A stretch of 18,775 nucleotides of DNA from CAZGOM01 sp964542875 (lineage in GTDB: Bacteria; Planctomycetota; Phycisphaerae; Phycisphaerales; Phycisphaeraceae), in contig CAZIWA010000111.1 of the NCBI GenBank assembly GCA_964542875.1, forward strand, positions 1 through 18,775, given 5' to 3'. Positions 8,763 to 15,894 of the stretch are shown here, in pieces. Position 1 is the stretch's first letter. Each line of letters starts with the position of its first letter. Below the pieces are notes generated by a model that was given only the letters and a program-made list of their open reading frames with translations, ran no database searches and was not told the DNA's origin. A program made the translations under genes and the position numbers.

Positions 8763-9007
8763 GCGTGCAAAGAGAGAAGCAGGGTTTTCCCGTCGGAGAG
8801 CCTCCGCCGGGATGACCACTTCCAGTTGTTTGCGGTTTTATCCATTCTGGGTGAAACCTGGATTACGGAGAAAAAGATAAGCCAGAATTTCCAGCTATCG
8901 GAAGGGGGAGAGGGAATGACGATTTTGTAGACGGCAGCGGCGAAGACCAGCAACGAGAGTGCCAGGAGGCCGTAGCGGAGTTTGTAAGCGAGTTGGCCGG
9001 AAGTCAT
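8759..9007 (-). CDS. Doubtful small two-segment membrane protein
   Basis: An 82-codon frame whose stop overlaps the ppk1 stop (convergent, 4 bases shared). Residues 11-31 (YGLLALSLLVFAAAVYKIVI) and 41-52 (FWLIFFSVIQV) are hydrophobic enough for membrane segments. The C-terminal third is basic and reads through a GC-rich hairpin at 8789-8811, so it may not be real protein. There is no clear ribosome site upstream of the ATG at 9007, and I recognise no family. It is included because it is the only plausible coding content between ppk1 and the next gene. Confidence 0.3.
   Translation of the reverse strand: MTSGQLAYKLRYGLLALSLLVFAAAVYKIVIPSPPSDSWKFWLIFFSVIQVSPRMDKTANNWKWSSRRRLSDGKTLLLSLHA
8789..8811. 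repeat. GC-rich hairpin downstream of ppk1
   Basis: CCCGTCGGAG (8789-8798) pairs with CTCCGCCGGG (8802-8811) with one mismatch and a 3-nt loop, 27 bases after the ppk1 stop. It could stall or end ppk1 transcription, but there is no T-run after it, so a standard terminator is not established. Confidence 0.45.
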
Positions 9008-9295
9008 CAGGAAAGTTTACGGGATTGGGTTTAGAGGGGGAAGGTATTGAAGAAGGGGCGTTTCGCGGAGTGGCGCAGGGGTGGGGTTATGATTGCCGGG
9101 GGTTTTANNNNNNNNNNNNNNNNNNNNNNNNNNNNNNNNNNNNNNNNNNNNNNNNNNNNNNNNNNNNNNNNNNNNNNNNNNNNNNNNNNNNNNNNNNNNN
9201 NNNNNNNAAGGGGCGTTTCGCGGAGTGGCGCAGGGGTGGGGTTATGATTGCCGGGGGTTTTAAAACGGGCGCATACGAAGGGATCGAGGGTATTG
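9008..9295. other. Spacer upstream of the TPR membrane protein, containing artificial gap 2
   Basis: After removing the artificial 155 bases, about 130 real bases remain. They include a perfect palindrome GTTTTAAAAC (9257-9266) and a TATGAT hexamer (9243-9248) that could be a -10, though no matching -35 is seen. No further gene is visible. Confidence 0.4.
9053..9262. other. Artificial scaffold gap 2: 100 N between identical 55-bp contig ends
   Basis: Positions 9053-9107 and 9208-9262 are identical over 55 bases around exactly 100 N (9108-9207), the same arrangement and overlap length as gap 1. The true sequence probably runs from the left copy straight into AAACGGGCG at 9263. The gap is upstream of the start codon of the next gene and does not affect its protein. 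Confidence 0.92.
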
Positions 9296-11185
9296 ATGGC
9301 CCGGGAGGTGGAGAATCAAAGACCGGAGGTGGCCGGCCTGACGGGGGGGCGGTCGCAAGCGATGGCGGGGGGCGTGCCGGGGTGGATGTGGGGTCTGGTG
9401 GCGCTGGCGGCGGTGATTGCGCATGGGATGGCGGTGCGCAATGGGTTTGTGACGTTTGATGACCTGCCTTACATCTACGGAAATCCTGAGGTTCAAAAGG
9501 GGCTGACGCCCGAGACGGTGCGCTGGGCGCTGACGAGCGTGACAGTGGGGAACTGGCACCCGGTGACGATGCTGTCGCACCTGTTGGATGCGACGTTGTT
9601 TGGGACCAAGAATGCGGCGGGGCATCATGCGGTGGGAGTGGCGCTGCATGCGGTTAACGCCGTACTTTTGGGGGTGATGCTTGCGCGGCTGACGGGGGCG
9701 GGTTTGAGGGCTTGGGCGGTGGCGATGCTTTTTGCGGTGCATCCGATTCATGTGGAATCAGTCGCGTGGGCGGCGAGCCGGAAGGATGGGCTGTCGTTTT
9801 TCTTTATGTTGTGGACGGTGCTGGAGTATGCGCGATGGACGCAGGAAAAAACCGCGCGGCGGATGATTGTGGTGGTGTGCTGCTATGGGCTGGCGGTGCT
9901 GAGCAAGCCGACGGCGGTGACGGTGCCGCTGCTGCTGTTGCTGCTGGACTATTGGCCGATCAACCGGGCGGGGACGCTTGAGGGGTCTGGCGGGGGCGTG
10001 CGGGCTTACATCAAGGCGCTGCCGGGATTGATCAAAGAGAAATGGCTGCTTTGGGCGGCAATGGTGGGCGCGTGTGTGACGGTGTACCTGGTGCAGAAGC
10101 AGGCCGGGGCGATGCACATGGCGCAAAACACCGGGATGGGCGCGCGGCTGGGCAATGCGGTGGTGGCGTACGTGCGCTACCTGGGGAAGCTGGCGTGGCC
10201 GGCGGATCTGGCGGTGCTTTATCCGGCTGTGGCGGCTTGGCCGGTGATGCTGGTGGTTGCGTCCGGTTTGGCGCTGACGGGCATGACGGCTGCGGTTTGC
10301 TGGGGTGCGTGGCGTTATGACAAGCGATACCTGGCGGTGGGGTGGCTTTGGTTTTTGGGCGTGATGGTGCCGATGATCGGGCTGGTTCAGGTGGGCATGC
10401 AATCGATGGCGGACCGGTACGCGTACCTGACGTTTCCGGGGCTGTATGTGCTGGTGGTGTGGCTGGGGGCCGATGTGATGAAACGGGTGAAGATGCCAGC
10501 GCGGGTGGGATATGCGGCGGTGGGGGTGGTGACGGCGTGTCTGCTGCCGGTGACAGTGGCGCAGGTGGGCCGATGGGCGAATACGCAGACGCTTTGGCGG
10601 CACACTTTGCGGGTTACCGGAGAGAATGCGCATGGGGAGCTTTCACTGGCCAATGAATTGATCCGGGATGGGAAAGCGGAGGAGGCCGCTAAGCATTACC
10701 GGGAGGCGTATCGGATCGACCCGCGGTATGTGGATGCGCTCAGCGGCTACGGGAGCGCGATGGTGGTGCTGGGCCGGCTGGATGAGGCGCAGGCGACGTT
10801 TGAAAGCGCAATCAAGACGTCGGACGGGAAGCTGACGATGGCACGGCTGAACCTGGCGTCGCTGTTGAGCATCAAGGGTGATGAGGCCGGGGCCAGAGGG
10901 GTGTACGAGGCGCTGATACGCGACAACCCGGAGGACCCGGAGCCGAGTTTTTACCTGGCGCAGAGCTATTTGCGTGAAGGGCGGGCGCAGGAAGGGGAGG
11001 CGCTGCTGAATTTGAGCATCGAGCGGGGGCCGGATTACGCGCCGGCGTACAACAGCCGGGGGGTGCTCAAGGCCAAGCGGGGGGATATGCGGGGGGCGTA
11101 TGCGGATTTTGCCAAAGCTGTGGCGTGCATGCCGGATTTTGAGGAGGCACGGATGAACATGGATCAGGCGCGAGGGGGATGGTAG
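9296..11185 (+). CDS. Multi-pass GT-C/TMTC-like membrane protein with C-terminal TPR repeats
   Basis: This 629-residue protein begins with a membrane segment (about 30-47), followed by FVTFDDLPYIYGNPEV (D55-D56), GNWHPVTMLSHLLDATLFG and HPIHVESVAWAASRKDG. This pattern is typical of bacterial TPR proteins related to eukaryotic TMTC and PMT-type O-glycosyltransferases, whose acidic residues in the first loop bind the lipid-linked sugar. Around ten hydrophobic segments extend to about residue 430. From about 443 to the end lie four to five TPR units (EEAAKHYREAYRIDPRYVDAL, LDEAQATFESAIK). The TPRs probably lie on one face of the cytoplasmic membrane and bind protein partners. I chose ATG 9296 because GAGGG (9286-9290) is 5 bases upstream; an in-frame TTG at 9248 has no ribosome site. 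Glycosyltransferase activity is inferred, not shown; many homologues are uncharacterised. Confidence 0.75.
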   Translation: MAREVENQRPEVAGLTGGRSQAMAGGVPGWMWGLVALAAVIAHGMAVRNGFVTFDDLPYIYGNPEVQKGLTPETVRWALTSVTVGNWHPVTMLSHLLDATLFGTKNAAGHHAVGVALHAVNAVLLGVMLARLTGAGLRAWAVAMLFAVHPIHVESVAWAASRKDGLSFFFMLWTVLEYARWTQEKTARRMIVVVCCYGLAVLSKPTAVTVPLLLLLLDYWPINRAGTLEGSGGGVRAYIKALPGLIKEKWLLWAAMVGACVTVYLVQKQAGAMHMAQNTGMGARLGNAVVAYVRYLGKLAWPADLAVLYPAVAAWPVMLVVASGLALTGMTAAVCWGAWRYDKRYLAVGWLWFLGVMVPMIGLVQVGMQSMADRYAYLTFPGLYVLVVWLGADVMKRVKMPARVGYAAVGVVTACLLPVTVAQVGRWANTQTLWRHTLRVTGENAHGELSLANELIRDGKAEEAAKHYREAYRIDPRYVDALSGYGSAMVVLGRLDEAQATFESAIKTSDGKLTMARLNLASLLSIKGDEAGARGVYEALIRDNPEDPEPSFYLAQSYLREGRAQEGEALLNLSIERGPDYAPAYNSRGVLKAKRGDMRGAYADFAKAVACMPDFEEARMNMDQARGGW

Positions 11186-11241
11186 GGAGGTCGCGAGGTC
11201 GCGTGTCTCGTGTGCTTGCGTCAAGAGTTTAAGATAAGCCG

Positions 11242-11270
11242 TGTTTTATTCCATTAAATAGAATAAAACA
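11242..11270. promoter_or_regulatory. AT-rich dyad, candidate operator
   Basis: TGTTTTATTC (11242-11251) is the exact reverse complement of GAATAAAACA (11261-11270), with a 9-nt AT-only-but-one spacer. An uninterrupted 10-bp dyad made almost only of A and T stands out in this GC-rich background. It could be a regulator binding site for the downstream operon or part of the end of the upstream transcript. It is about 400 bases from the receptor start, so a direct promoter role needs a long leader. Confidence 0.4.
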
Positions 11271-11341
11271 GTAGATTATTTGGAATTAGTTGGGAGTTTT
11301 GAGAGGTTGAGCTGGGTTGTGGGGATCGGGGTGGATTAGGC

Positions 11342-11467
11342 GGGGTCGGGAAGGGGCCGCCCGGGCTTTGGGGCGGGAGATGCGGGGGTGGGGGGTGTCG
11401 GAGGAGCGACCCTGGGGTGAAAGCCCGGCGGGCGGGATGCGGGGGGAGGTTGGGTGAAGGGGGAGGG
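11342..11467 (+). other. Cluster of three G-quadruplex motifs
   Basis: Three separate matches to G3+N1-7 repeated four times lie on the coding strand: 11342-11365 (loops 2, 2, 6), 11370-11395 (loops 1, 6, 1) and 11441-11467 (loops 5, 4, 1). They fall within 130 bases in the leader of the chemosensory operon. If transcribed, the RNA could fold as well. General G-richness of the strand could produce one such match by chance; three in a row is less expected. Confidence 0.5.
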
Positions 11468-11670
11468 TTGGAAATAGAGTTTGGGGAGAGCGAGATCAGG
11501 GCGGGGCCTGGTGAGGAGGTGAAGTGTAGAAGTGATGTTGGTGCGTGCGAGACGCAGCACCGGCTGGGGGTGTGCTGCGCCACCCGGATTTTGGGCTGGA
11601 AGGTATGCTGTGTCGGCCTGCTGTGTGCGAGGCGGGCGGTTTCTCATATGCAAATCGGGACGTCAAGACG

Positions 11671-13821
11671 ATGGCCAAACTCAAGATCGGATTTTTCCAG
11701 AGCCTTCGCTTCCGGATGATCGCTTACGCGGTTTTGCCGGTGTCGTTGATCCTGGCCGGGGTGGTGGGGTACATCTCGGTGCTGATGTACGACGACAAGG
11801 CCGCGGATATCGAGCATGACGTGACGGAGCAGGCCAAGAAGATCGCGCTGCAGATCGACCGGGACAACACCCAGGCGGTGAGCGTGGCCAAGGCGATGGC
11901 GCTGAGCCAGCGCAACGGTTTGTTCGGCAAGCGTGAGGAGTCGGCTGCGTTTGCGCAGAATGTGCTGGAGGCATTTCCGGAGTTTACGGGGGCGTATTTC
12001 GGCTATGAGCCCAACGCCGACGGGCAGGATGCGGCATGGGCGACGCTGGCGCTGAACGTGAACACGCTGAAGATGATCGGGGACAAGCCCAATCCCAACA
12101 ATTATTTCGACAAGCTGTATACGGATGAGAAGGGGCGGTTCCTGCCTTATTTCCATCGGGACCGGGTGAAGGCGGATTCGGACAAGCTGTTTGTGGAACC
12201 GCTTCAGAACATGGAGAAGAACCTGGAGTCTGCCCCGTGGGAGGGGATGTATTACCGGAAATGCAAGCAGTTGTTTGAGGCGCTGACGGACAAGAACAAG
12301 CCAGTGATCCTGGTGACGGAGCCCTATGAATACGAAGGCGTGTTCATGGTGGAGCAGACGTTTCCCATCGTGATCGACAATCAGTTCAAGGGCATTGCGG
12401 GGGTGGACCGTGAGCTTGGGTTTTTGAACAACCAGCTCAACGACATGAAGGATGCGCAGACGGACATCCTGCTGATCAGCAACATGGGGCGGGTGATCGC
12501 GTCGACGCAGGCGCAGATCCCGCGGGCGACGCCGATCAACGCGATTCCCGAGCCGTTTAAGGCGCCGGTGATGGCGATGCATGAGCGCCGGGAAACCAGC
12601 GACCACCGGCACATTGATTACGAACACAAGAACAAGGACGGGGACACGGAAAACAAGGTTGTGTACATGGTGAGCGCGCCGGTGCCGACGGGGGGCTGGC
12701 AAGTGGTGCTGCTGGTGGACCATGATGCGGTTTTCCAGCCGGTGTACAGCCGGATGTATCGGGTGCTGATGATCGCGGGCCTGGGGCTGCTGGTGATCGT
12801 GATGCTGCTGATCTGGATCGCGGACACGCTCACCAGGCGCATCGGGCTGGCGGTGGACACGGCACGGCGGGTGGCGCTGGGCGATCTTTCGGTGAAGGTG
12901 CATGTGACCGGGCGCGACGAGGCGGCGGTGCTGCTGGACGCGCTGCGGATGATGACCGACAACCTCAATACGCTTGTAGGCCAGGTGAAGCAGGCGAGCA
13001 TCAAGCTGACATCGACGGCGACGGAACTGTCGGCGACGAGCAAAGACCAGGAAGGGGCGATCAACTCCTTTGGCGCATCGACAAGCCAGATCGCGGCGGC
13101 GGTGAAGGAGATCTCGGCGACGGGCCAGGACCTGGTGCAGACGATGGCGGACGTGAACACGGTGGCAACCAATACCGCCGAACTGGCTGAGCTGGGGCGG
13201 ACGGGGCTGTCGGGCATGGACGCGACGATGCGGCAACTGACGCAATCGACCTCGACGATCTCCAGCAAGCTGGGCGCGATCAACGACAAGGCGGCGGACA
13301 TCACGATGGTGGTGACGACGATCACGAAGGTCTCGGATCAGACGAACCTGCTGAGCGTGAATGCCGCGATCGAAGCGGAGAAGGCCGGGGAATACGGCCT
13401 GGGCTTCCTGGTGGTGGCGCGCGAGATCCGGCGGCTGGCCGACCAGACGGGCGTGGCGACGCTGGACATCGAACAGATGGTCAAAGAGATGCAGACCGCG
13501 GTGAGCGCGGGCGTGATGGAAATGGACAAATTCTCAGAGCAGGTGCGCAAAGGCGTGGACGACGTGGCGGGGATCAGCGCGCAACTGGCGCAGATCATCG
13601 AAAGCGTGCAGACGCTGACGCGGCGCTTTGAGCAGGTGACCGAGGGCATGCAGAGCCAGTCGCAGGGGGCGCACCAGATCAATGATGCGATGCTGCAACT
13701 CACCAGCGGCGCCCGGCAGACGATCGGGTCGCTGCAGGAGTTCAACAGCGCGACGGCGGGCCTGCGAGAGGCCATTTCGCTGTTGAAGCAGGAAATCGAA
13801 AGGTTCAAGCTCAGCCAGTAA
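11671..13821 (+). CDS. wspA: Methyl-accepting chemotaxis receptor, WspA-like, with dCache-type sensor
   Basis: This 716-residue transmembrane receptor has TM1 at about residues 16-40, a large extracytoplasmic region (41-360) resembling a dCache domain (YFGYEP, FPIVIDNQFKGIAGVDREL), TM2 at about 364-386, HAMP to about 440, and a coiled-coil signalling domain to the end. The hairpin tip around residue 568 reads NAAIEAEKAGEYG followed by GFLVVAREIRRLADQT. This form is characteristic of WspA receptors, unlike the NAAIEAARAGE...VVADEVR of common chemotaxis receptors. It has no C-terminal NWETF-type tether. It should control the CheA encoded downstream through the CheW proteins. ATG 11671 (MAKLKIGFFQS) is chosen because homologous sequence begins there, although the ribosome site is poor. 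First gene of the operon; the next begins 99 bases later. The Wsp assignment rests on tip sequence plus gene order. Confidence 0.88.
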   Translation: MAKLKIGFFQSLRFRMIAYAVLPVSLILAGVVGYISVLMYDDKAADIEHDVTEQAKKIALQIDRDNTQAVSVAKAMALSQRNGLFGKREESAAFAQNVLEAFPEFTGAYFGYEPNADGQDAAWATLALNVNTLKMIGDKPNPNNYFDKLYTDEKGRFLPYFHRDRVKADSDKLFVEPLQNMEKNLESAPWEGMYYRKCKQLFEALTDKNKPVILVTEPYEYEGVFMVEQTFPIVIDNQFKGIAGVDRELGFLNNQLNDMKDAQTDILLISNMGRVIASTQAQIPRATPINAIPEPFKAPVMAMHERRETSDHRHIDYEHKNKDGDTENKVVYMVSAPVPTGGWQVVLLVDHDAVFQPVYSRMYRVLMIAGLGLLVIVMLLIWIADTLTRRIGLAVDTARRVALGDLSVKVHVTGRDEAAVLLDALRMMTDNLNTLVGQVKQASIKLTSTATELSATSKDQEGAINSFGASTSQIAAAVKEISATGQDLVQTMADVNTVATNTAELAELGRTGLSGMDATMRQLTQSTSTISSKLGAINDKAADITMVVTTITKVSDQTNLLSVNAAIEAEKAGEYGLGFLVVAREIRRLADQTGVATLDIEQMVKEMQTAVSAGVMEMDKFSEQVRKGVDDVAGISAQLAQIIESVQTLTRRFEQVTEGMQSQSQGAHQINDAMLQLTSGARQTIGSLQEFNSATAGLREAISLLKQEIERFKLSQ

Positions 13822-13920
13822 CCGCGGGGACGCGGTTGGAGGCGAGGGCGTGTGAAATAGGGAATAGAGCAGGCAGAGGGCCGGGAAAAGAGCCTGCAAG
13901 GCTTAAGAGAAGAAGGACGC

Positions 13921-14397
13921 ATGCTGATTTTGGTTTTCAAAGCGGATCAAGGGCTCTACGCGCTGCCTTGCGGGCAGGTGGTGGAGTGCATTCCCGGGCT
14001 GAAGCCCACGCCGATCCCGCGTGCGCCGGAGTATGTGACGGGGACGATCGTGTATCGGGGGGAAGTGGTGCCGGTGGTGGACCTGGGGAAGCTGATCGGC
14101 GGGAAGTCTTCTCCGGGTTTGTTCAGCACGCGGCTGATTGTGGTGCGCTACCCTCTCGGGACGGGAGGCAAGTCCGCGCCGCTGGCGCTTTTGGCGCAGG
14201 AAGTGGTGAGCTACAGCGAGTTTGACCCCGAGGGAGCGGCGAAATTCGACGGGCTGATGATGCCTGATGCCAAGTACCTGGGGAAGCTGTACAAGTACCG
14301 CGGGGAGATGCTGCAGTTCATCCAGGTGCATGAGCTTTTGACCCCCGAGGCGCGCGAGACGCTGTTTTCCCGGGCCGGGCAAGAGGGGGTGGTATGA
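13921..14397 (+). CDS. wspB: CheW-family coupling protein, WspB-like
   Basis: This 158-residue single CheW domain couples the receptor to the CheA kinase at the cytoplasmic face of the membrane. The fold is recognisable from ALPCGQVVECIPGLKPTPIP (residues 14-33), YVTGTIVYRGEVVPVVDLGKL (a typical CheW core) and the closing FIQVHELL. It starts at the second position of the operon, as wspB does. Ribosome sites GAGAAG (13907-13912) or AAGGA (13913-13917) precede the ATG. Its TGA stop overlaps the ATG of a 23-codon ORF (ATGA at 14394-14397), so translation is probably coupled onward. CheW identity is secure; the wspB label is by synteny. Confidence 0.87.
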   Translation: MLILVFKADQGLYALPCGQVVECIPGLKPTPIPRAPEYVTGTIVYRGEVVPVVDLGKLIGGKSSPGLFSTRLIVVRYPLGTGGKSAPLALLAQEVVSYSEFDPEGAAKFDGLMMPDAKYLGKLYKYRGEMLQFIQVHELLTPEARETLFSRAGQEGVV

Positions 14398-14465
14398 GCA
14401 TTGATGTTCATCAGGTCCGGGAAGGGTTGCGGATGGTCCGGGATGACCGGCGAGGTGGCCTTTAA
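14394..14465 (+). CDS. 23-codon ORF bridging wspB and wspC (possible coupling peptide)
   Basis: ATG at 14394 overlaps the wspB stop as ATGA, and its own TAA (14463-14465) overlaps the wspC start as TAATG. The predicted peptide begins MSIDVHQVRE and is rich in Arg and Asp, with no membrane segment and no family I recognise. Perfect stop/start junctions on both sides suggest it may be translated to carry ribosomes from one gene to the next, filling a 67-base space. It could equally be a chance frame, since any short spacer can contain one. Confidence 0.4.
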   Translation: MSIDVHQVREGLRMVRDDRRGGL

Positions 14466-15823
14466 TGCCCAGCCGGCACGCCATTTTGGAGCAGCACCTG
14501 CGCGAGCGGTACGGCATGGACCCGGAAGTGCTGGGGCCGGCGATGATCGAGGCCGCGGTGACACGCAGGCTGCGCGCGCTGGGCATGGTGTCGGCGTCGC
14601 AATACGCGGTGAGGGTGCTGGCCGAGCCGGGCGAGAGCGCGCAGTTGATCGAAGAGCTGGTGGTGCCCGAAACGTGGTTTTACCGGTATCCCAAGTCGTT
14701 TGACCTGTTGAGCCAGCATGCGCAGGCGTGGCTGGTGAAGCAGGGTGCGACAGGGATGGGGGTGTACCGTGTGCTGAGCGCGCCGTGCTCGACGGGCGAA
14801 GAGGCGTGGTCCGCGGTGATCTGCCTGCTGGAGGCGGGGCTTAAGCCGCAGCAGATCCATGTGGATGCGGTGGACATCAGCGTGCAGTCGATCGCGCTGG
14901 CGAAGCTGGCGACGTACGGAACGCATTCGTTCCGGGGTGAAGACATTCCCGGGCGCGACCGGTACATCACGCGGAGAGAAAAGCTTTCGGTGGTGAATGA
15001 TGCGGTGAAGAAGATGGTGCATTTTCACCATGCGAACCTGCTGGCGATGCAGGGGTCGATCCTGGGTGAGAAGTACGATGTGGTGTTTTGCCGAAACGTG
15101 ATGATTTACCTGGGCGTGCCTTCGCGCAAGCAACTGTCGGCGTTGATCGTGCAGAGCATCAAGCTGGGGGGGCTGGTGTTTTCGGGGCACTCGGAGAATT
15201 TTTCGCTGCTGGACGGCCGGTTCAGGCCTGCGGGGCCGGCGCAGAGCTTTGGCTACCGATTTGACCCGGAGCACCCCAAGGAACCTTCGCCGATGCCTGC
15301 GCCTTCGCCTTCGGTGGGGCCTGCGGGGAAGCTGGCGTTTGGGTACAAGACGGGGGCGTTTAAGGCGCTTTTGGGGTCTGGATCGTTTCCGGCATTGCAG
15401 GATTTGAGGCAAGAGCAGGCGGCAGCGCCCGCGCCTGCGCCGGTTTCCATCCGGGCGCATACGGCGCCCATGGCGCCTGCGGCCAAGCCGGCCAAGTCGG
15501 CTGCGGCCACCGGGCCGACGGTGGGGCAGGCCAGGCAACTGGCCGACGCGGGCCGGCTGGCGGATGCGCTGCTGGTGTGCGAGGGCGCCTTGCAGGCGCA
15601 CGGCCCCGACGCGGAGACCTACGTGCTCCTGGGGGTGATTCACGAGGCCCTGGGCGACCATGACCGGGCGCAGCGGGCGTATGAACGGGCGACCTACCTG
15701 GACCACAAGCATTACGAAGCATTGGTACACCTGGCGCTGCTGGCGCAGCGGCGGGGCGATGCGGCGGGGGCGCTGAATTACAATCGAAGGGCGTCGGAAG
15801 CGATTGGGGGGAAGAAGAAGTGA
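14465..15823 (+). CDS. wspC: CheR methyltransferase with C-terminal TPR domain, WspC-like
   Basis: This 452-residue cytoplasmic enzyme methylates glutamates of the receptor using S-adenosylmethionine. The N-terminal four-helix region ends in VPETWFYRYP (67-76); the SAM-binding loop is SAPCSTGEEAWS (105-116), followed by VDAVDIS (133-139) and the catalytic-domain signature CRNVMIYL (209-216). An Ala/Pro-rich linker (about 270-345) leads to TPR units at about 347-445 (ADALLVCEGALQAHG, DRAQRAYERATYLDHKHYEAL). A CheR-linker-TPR architecture and third place in the operon are exactly those of WspC. The ATG at 14465 has GAGGTGG (14452-14458) upstream and overlaps the TAA of the preceding short ORF. 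About 70 bases separate it from the second cheW. Confidence 0.92.
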   Translation: MPSRHAILEQHLRERYGMDPEVLGPAMIEAAVTRRLRALGMVSASQYAVRVLAEPGESAQLIEELVVPETWFYRYPKSFDLLSQHAQAWLVKQGATGMGVYRVLSAPCSTGEEAWSAVICLLEAGLKPQQIHVDAVDISVQSIALAKLATYGTHSFRGEDIPGRDRYITRREKLSVVNDAVKKMVHFHHANLLAMQGSILGEKYDVVFCRNVMIYLGVPSRKQLSALIVQSIKLGGLVFSGHSENFSLLDGRFRPAGPAQSFGYRFDPEHPKEPSPMPAPSPSVGPAGKLAFGYKTGAFKALLGSGSFPALQDLRQEQAAAPAPAPVSIRAHTAPMAPAAKPAKSAAATGPTVGQARQLADAGRLADALLVCEGALQAHGPDAETYVLLGVIHEALGDHDRAQRAYERATYLDHKHYEALVHLALLAQRRGDAAGALNYNRRASEAIGGKKK

Positions 15824-15828
15824 AGAAG

Positions 15829-15856
15829 GGTCTGGGGTCCAAGGTCTAGGGTCTGG
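15829..15856 (+). repeat. Four imperfect tandem heptamers (GGTCTGG type)
   Basis: The spacer between the CheR-TPR gene and the second CheW gene contains GGTCTGG, GGTCCAA, GGTCTAG and GGTCTGG in direct succession, starting 5 bases after the stop codon. First and last units are identical. It is short and may be a replication-slippage product; no function is evident. Confidence 0.6.
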
Positions 15857-15894
15857 TCAGAGGGATAGAAAGCACGGTTGGGATATTAAAAGCC

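Larger units (their letters stand above)
11186..11670. other. Leader/spacer upstream of the chemosensory operon
   Basis: This 485-bp stretch has two contrasting parts. Positions 11229-11290 form an AT-rich island with a dyad; 11330-11520 is extremely G-rich on the plus strand. No convincing gene is present: a frame open from 11545 into the receptor gene lacks family similarity before residue 43. It should contain the promoter of the operon, but I find no clear -35/-10 pair. Confidence 0.5.

Noticed and set aside
7392..8819. 475-codon minus-strand frame opposite ppk1
   Set aside because: His/Arg/Pro-rich antisense shadow; ppk1 on the other strand is unmistakable.
11545..11670. 42-residue N-terminal extension of the receptor
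   Set aside because: Receptor-like sequence (basic start then TM1) begins at ATG 11671; the extension is Cys/Gly-rich and low in hydrophobicity.
11644..13245. 533-codon minus-strand frame opposite the receptor gene
   Set aside because: Antisense shadow rich in His, Arg and Gln without motifs.
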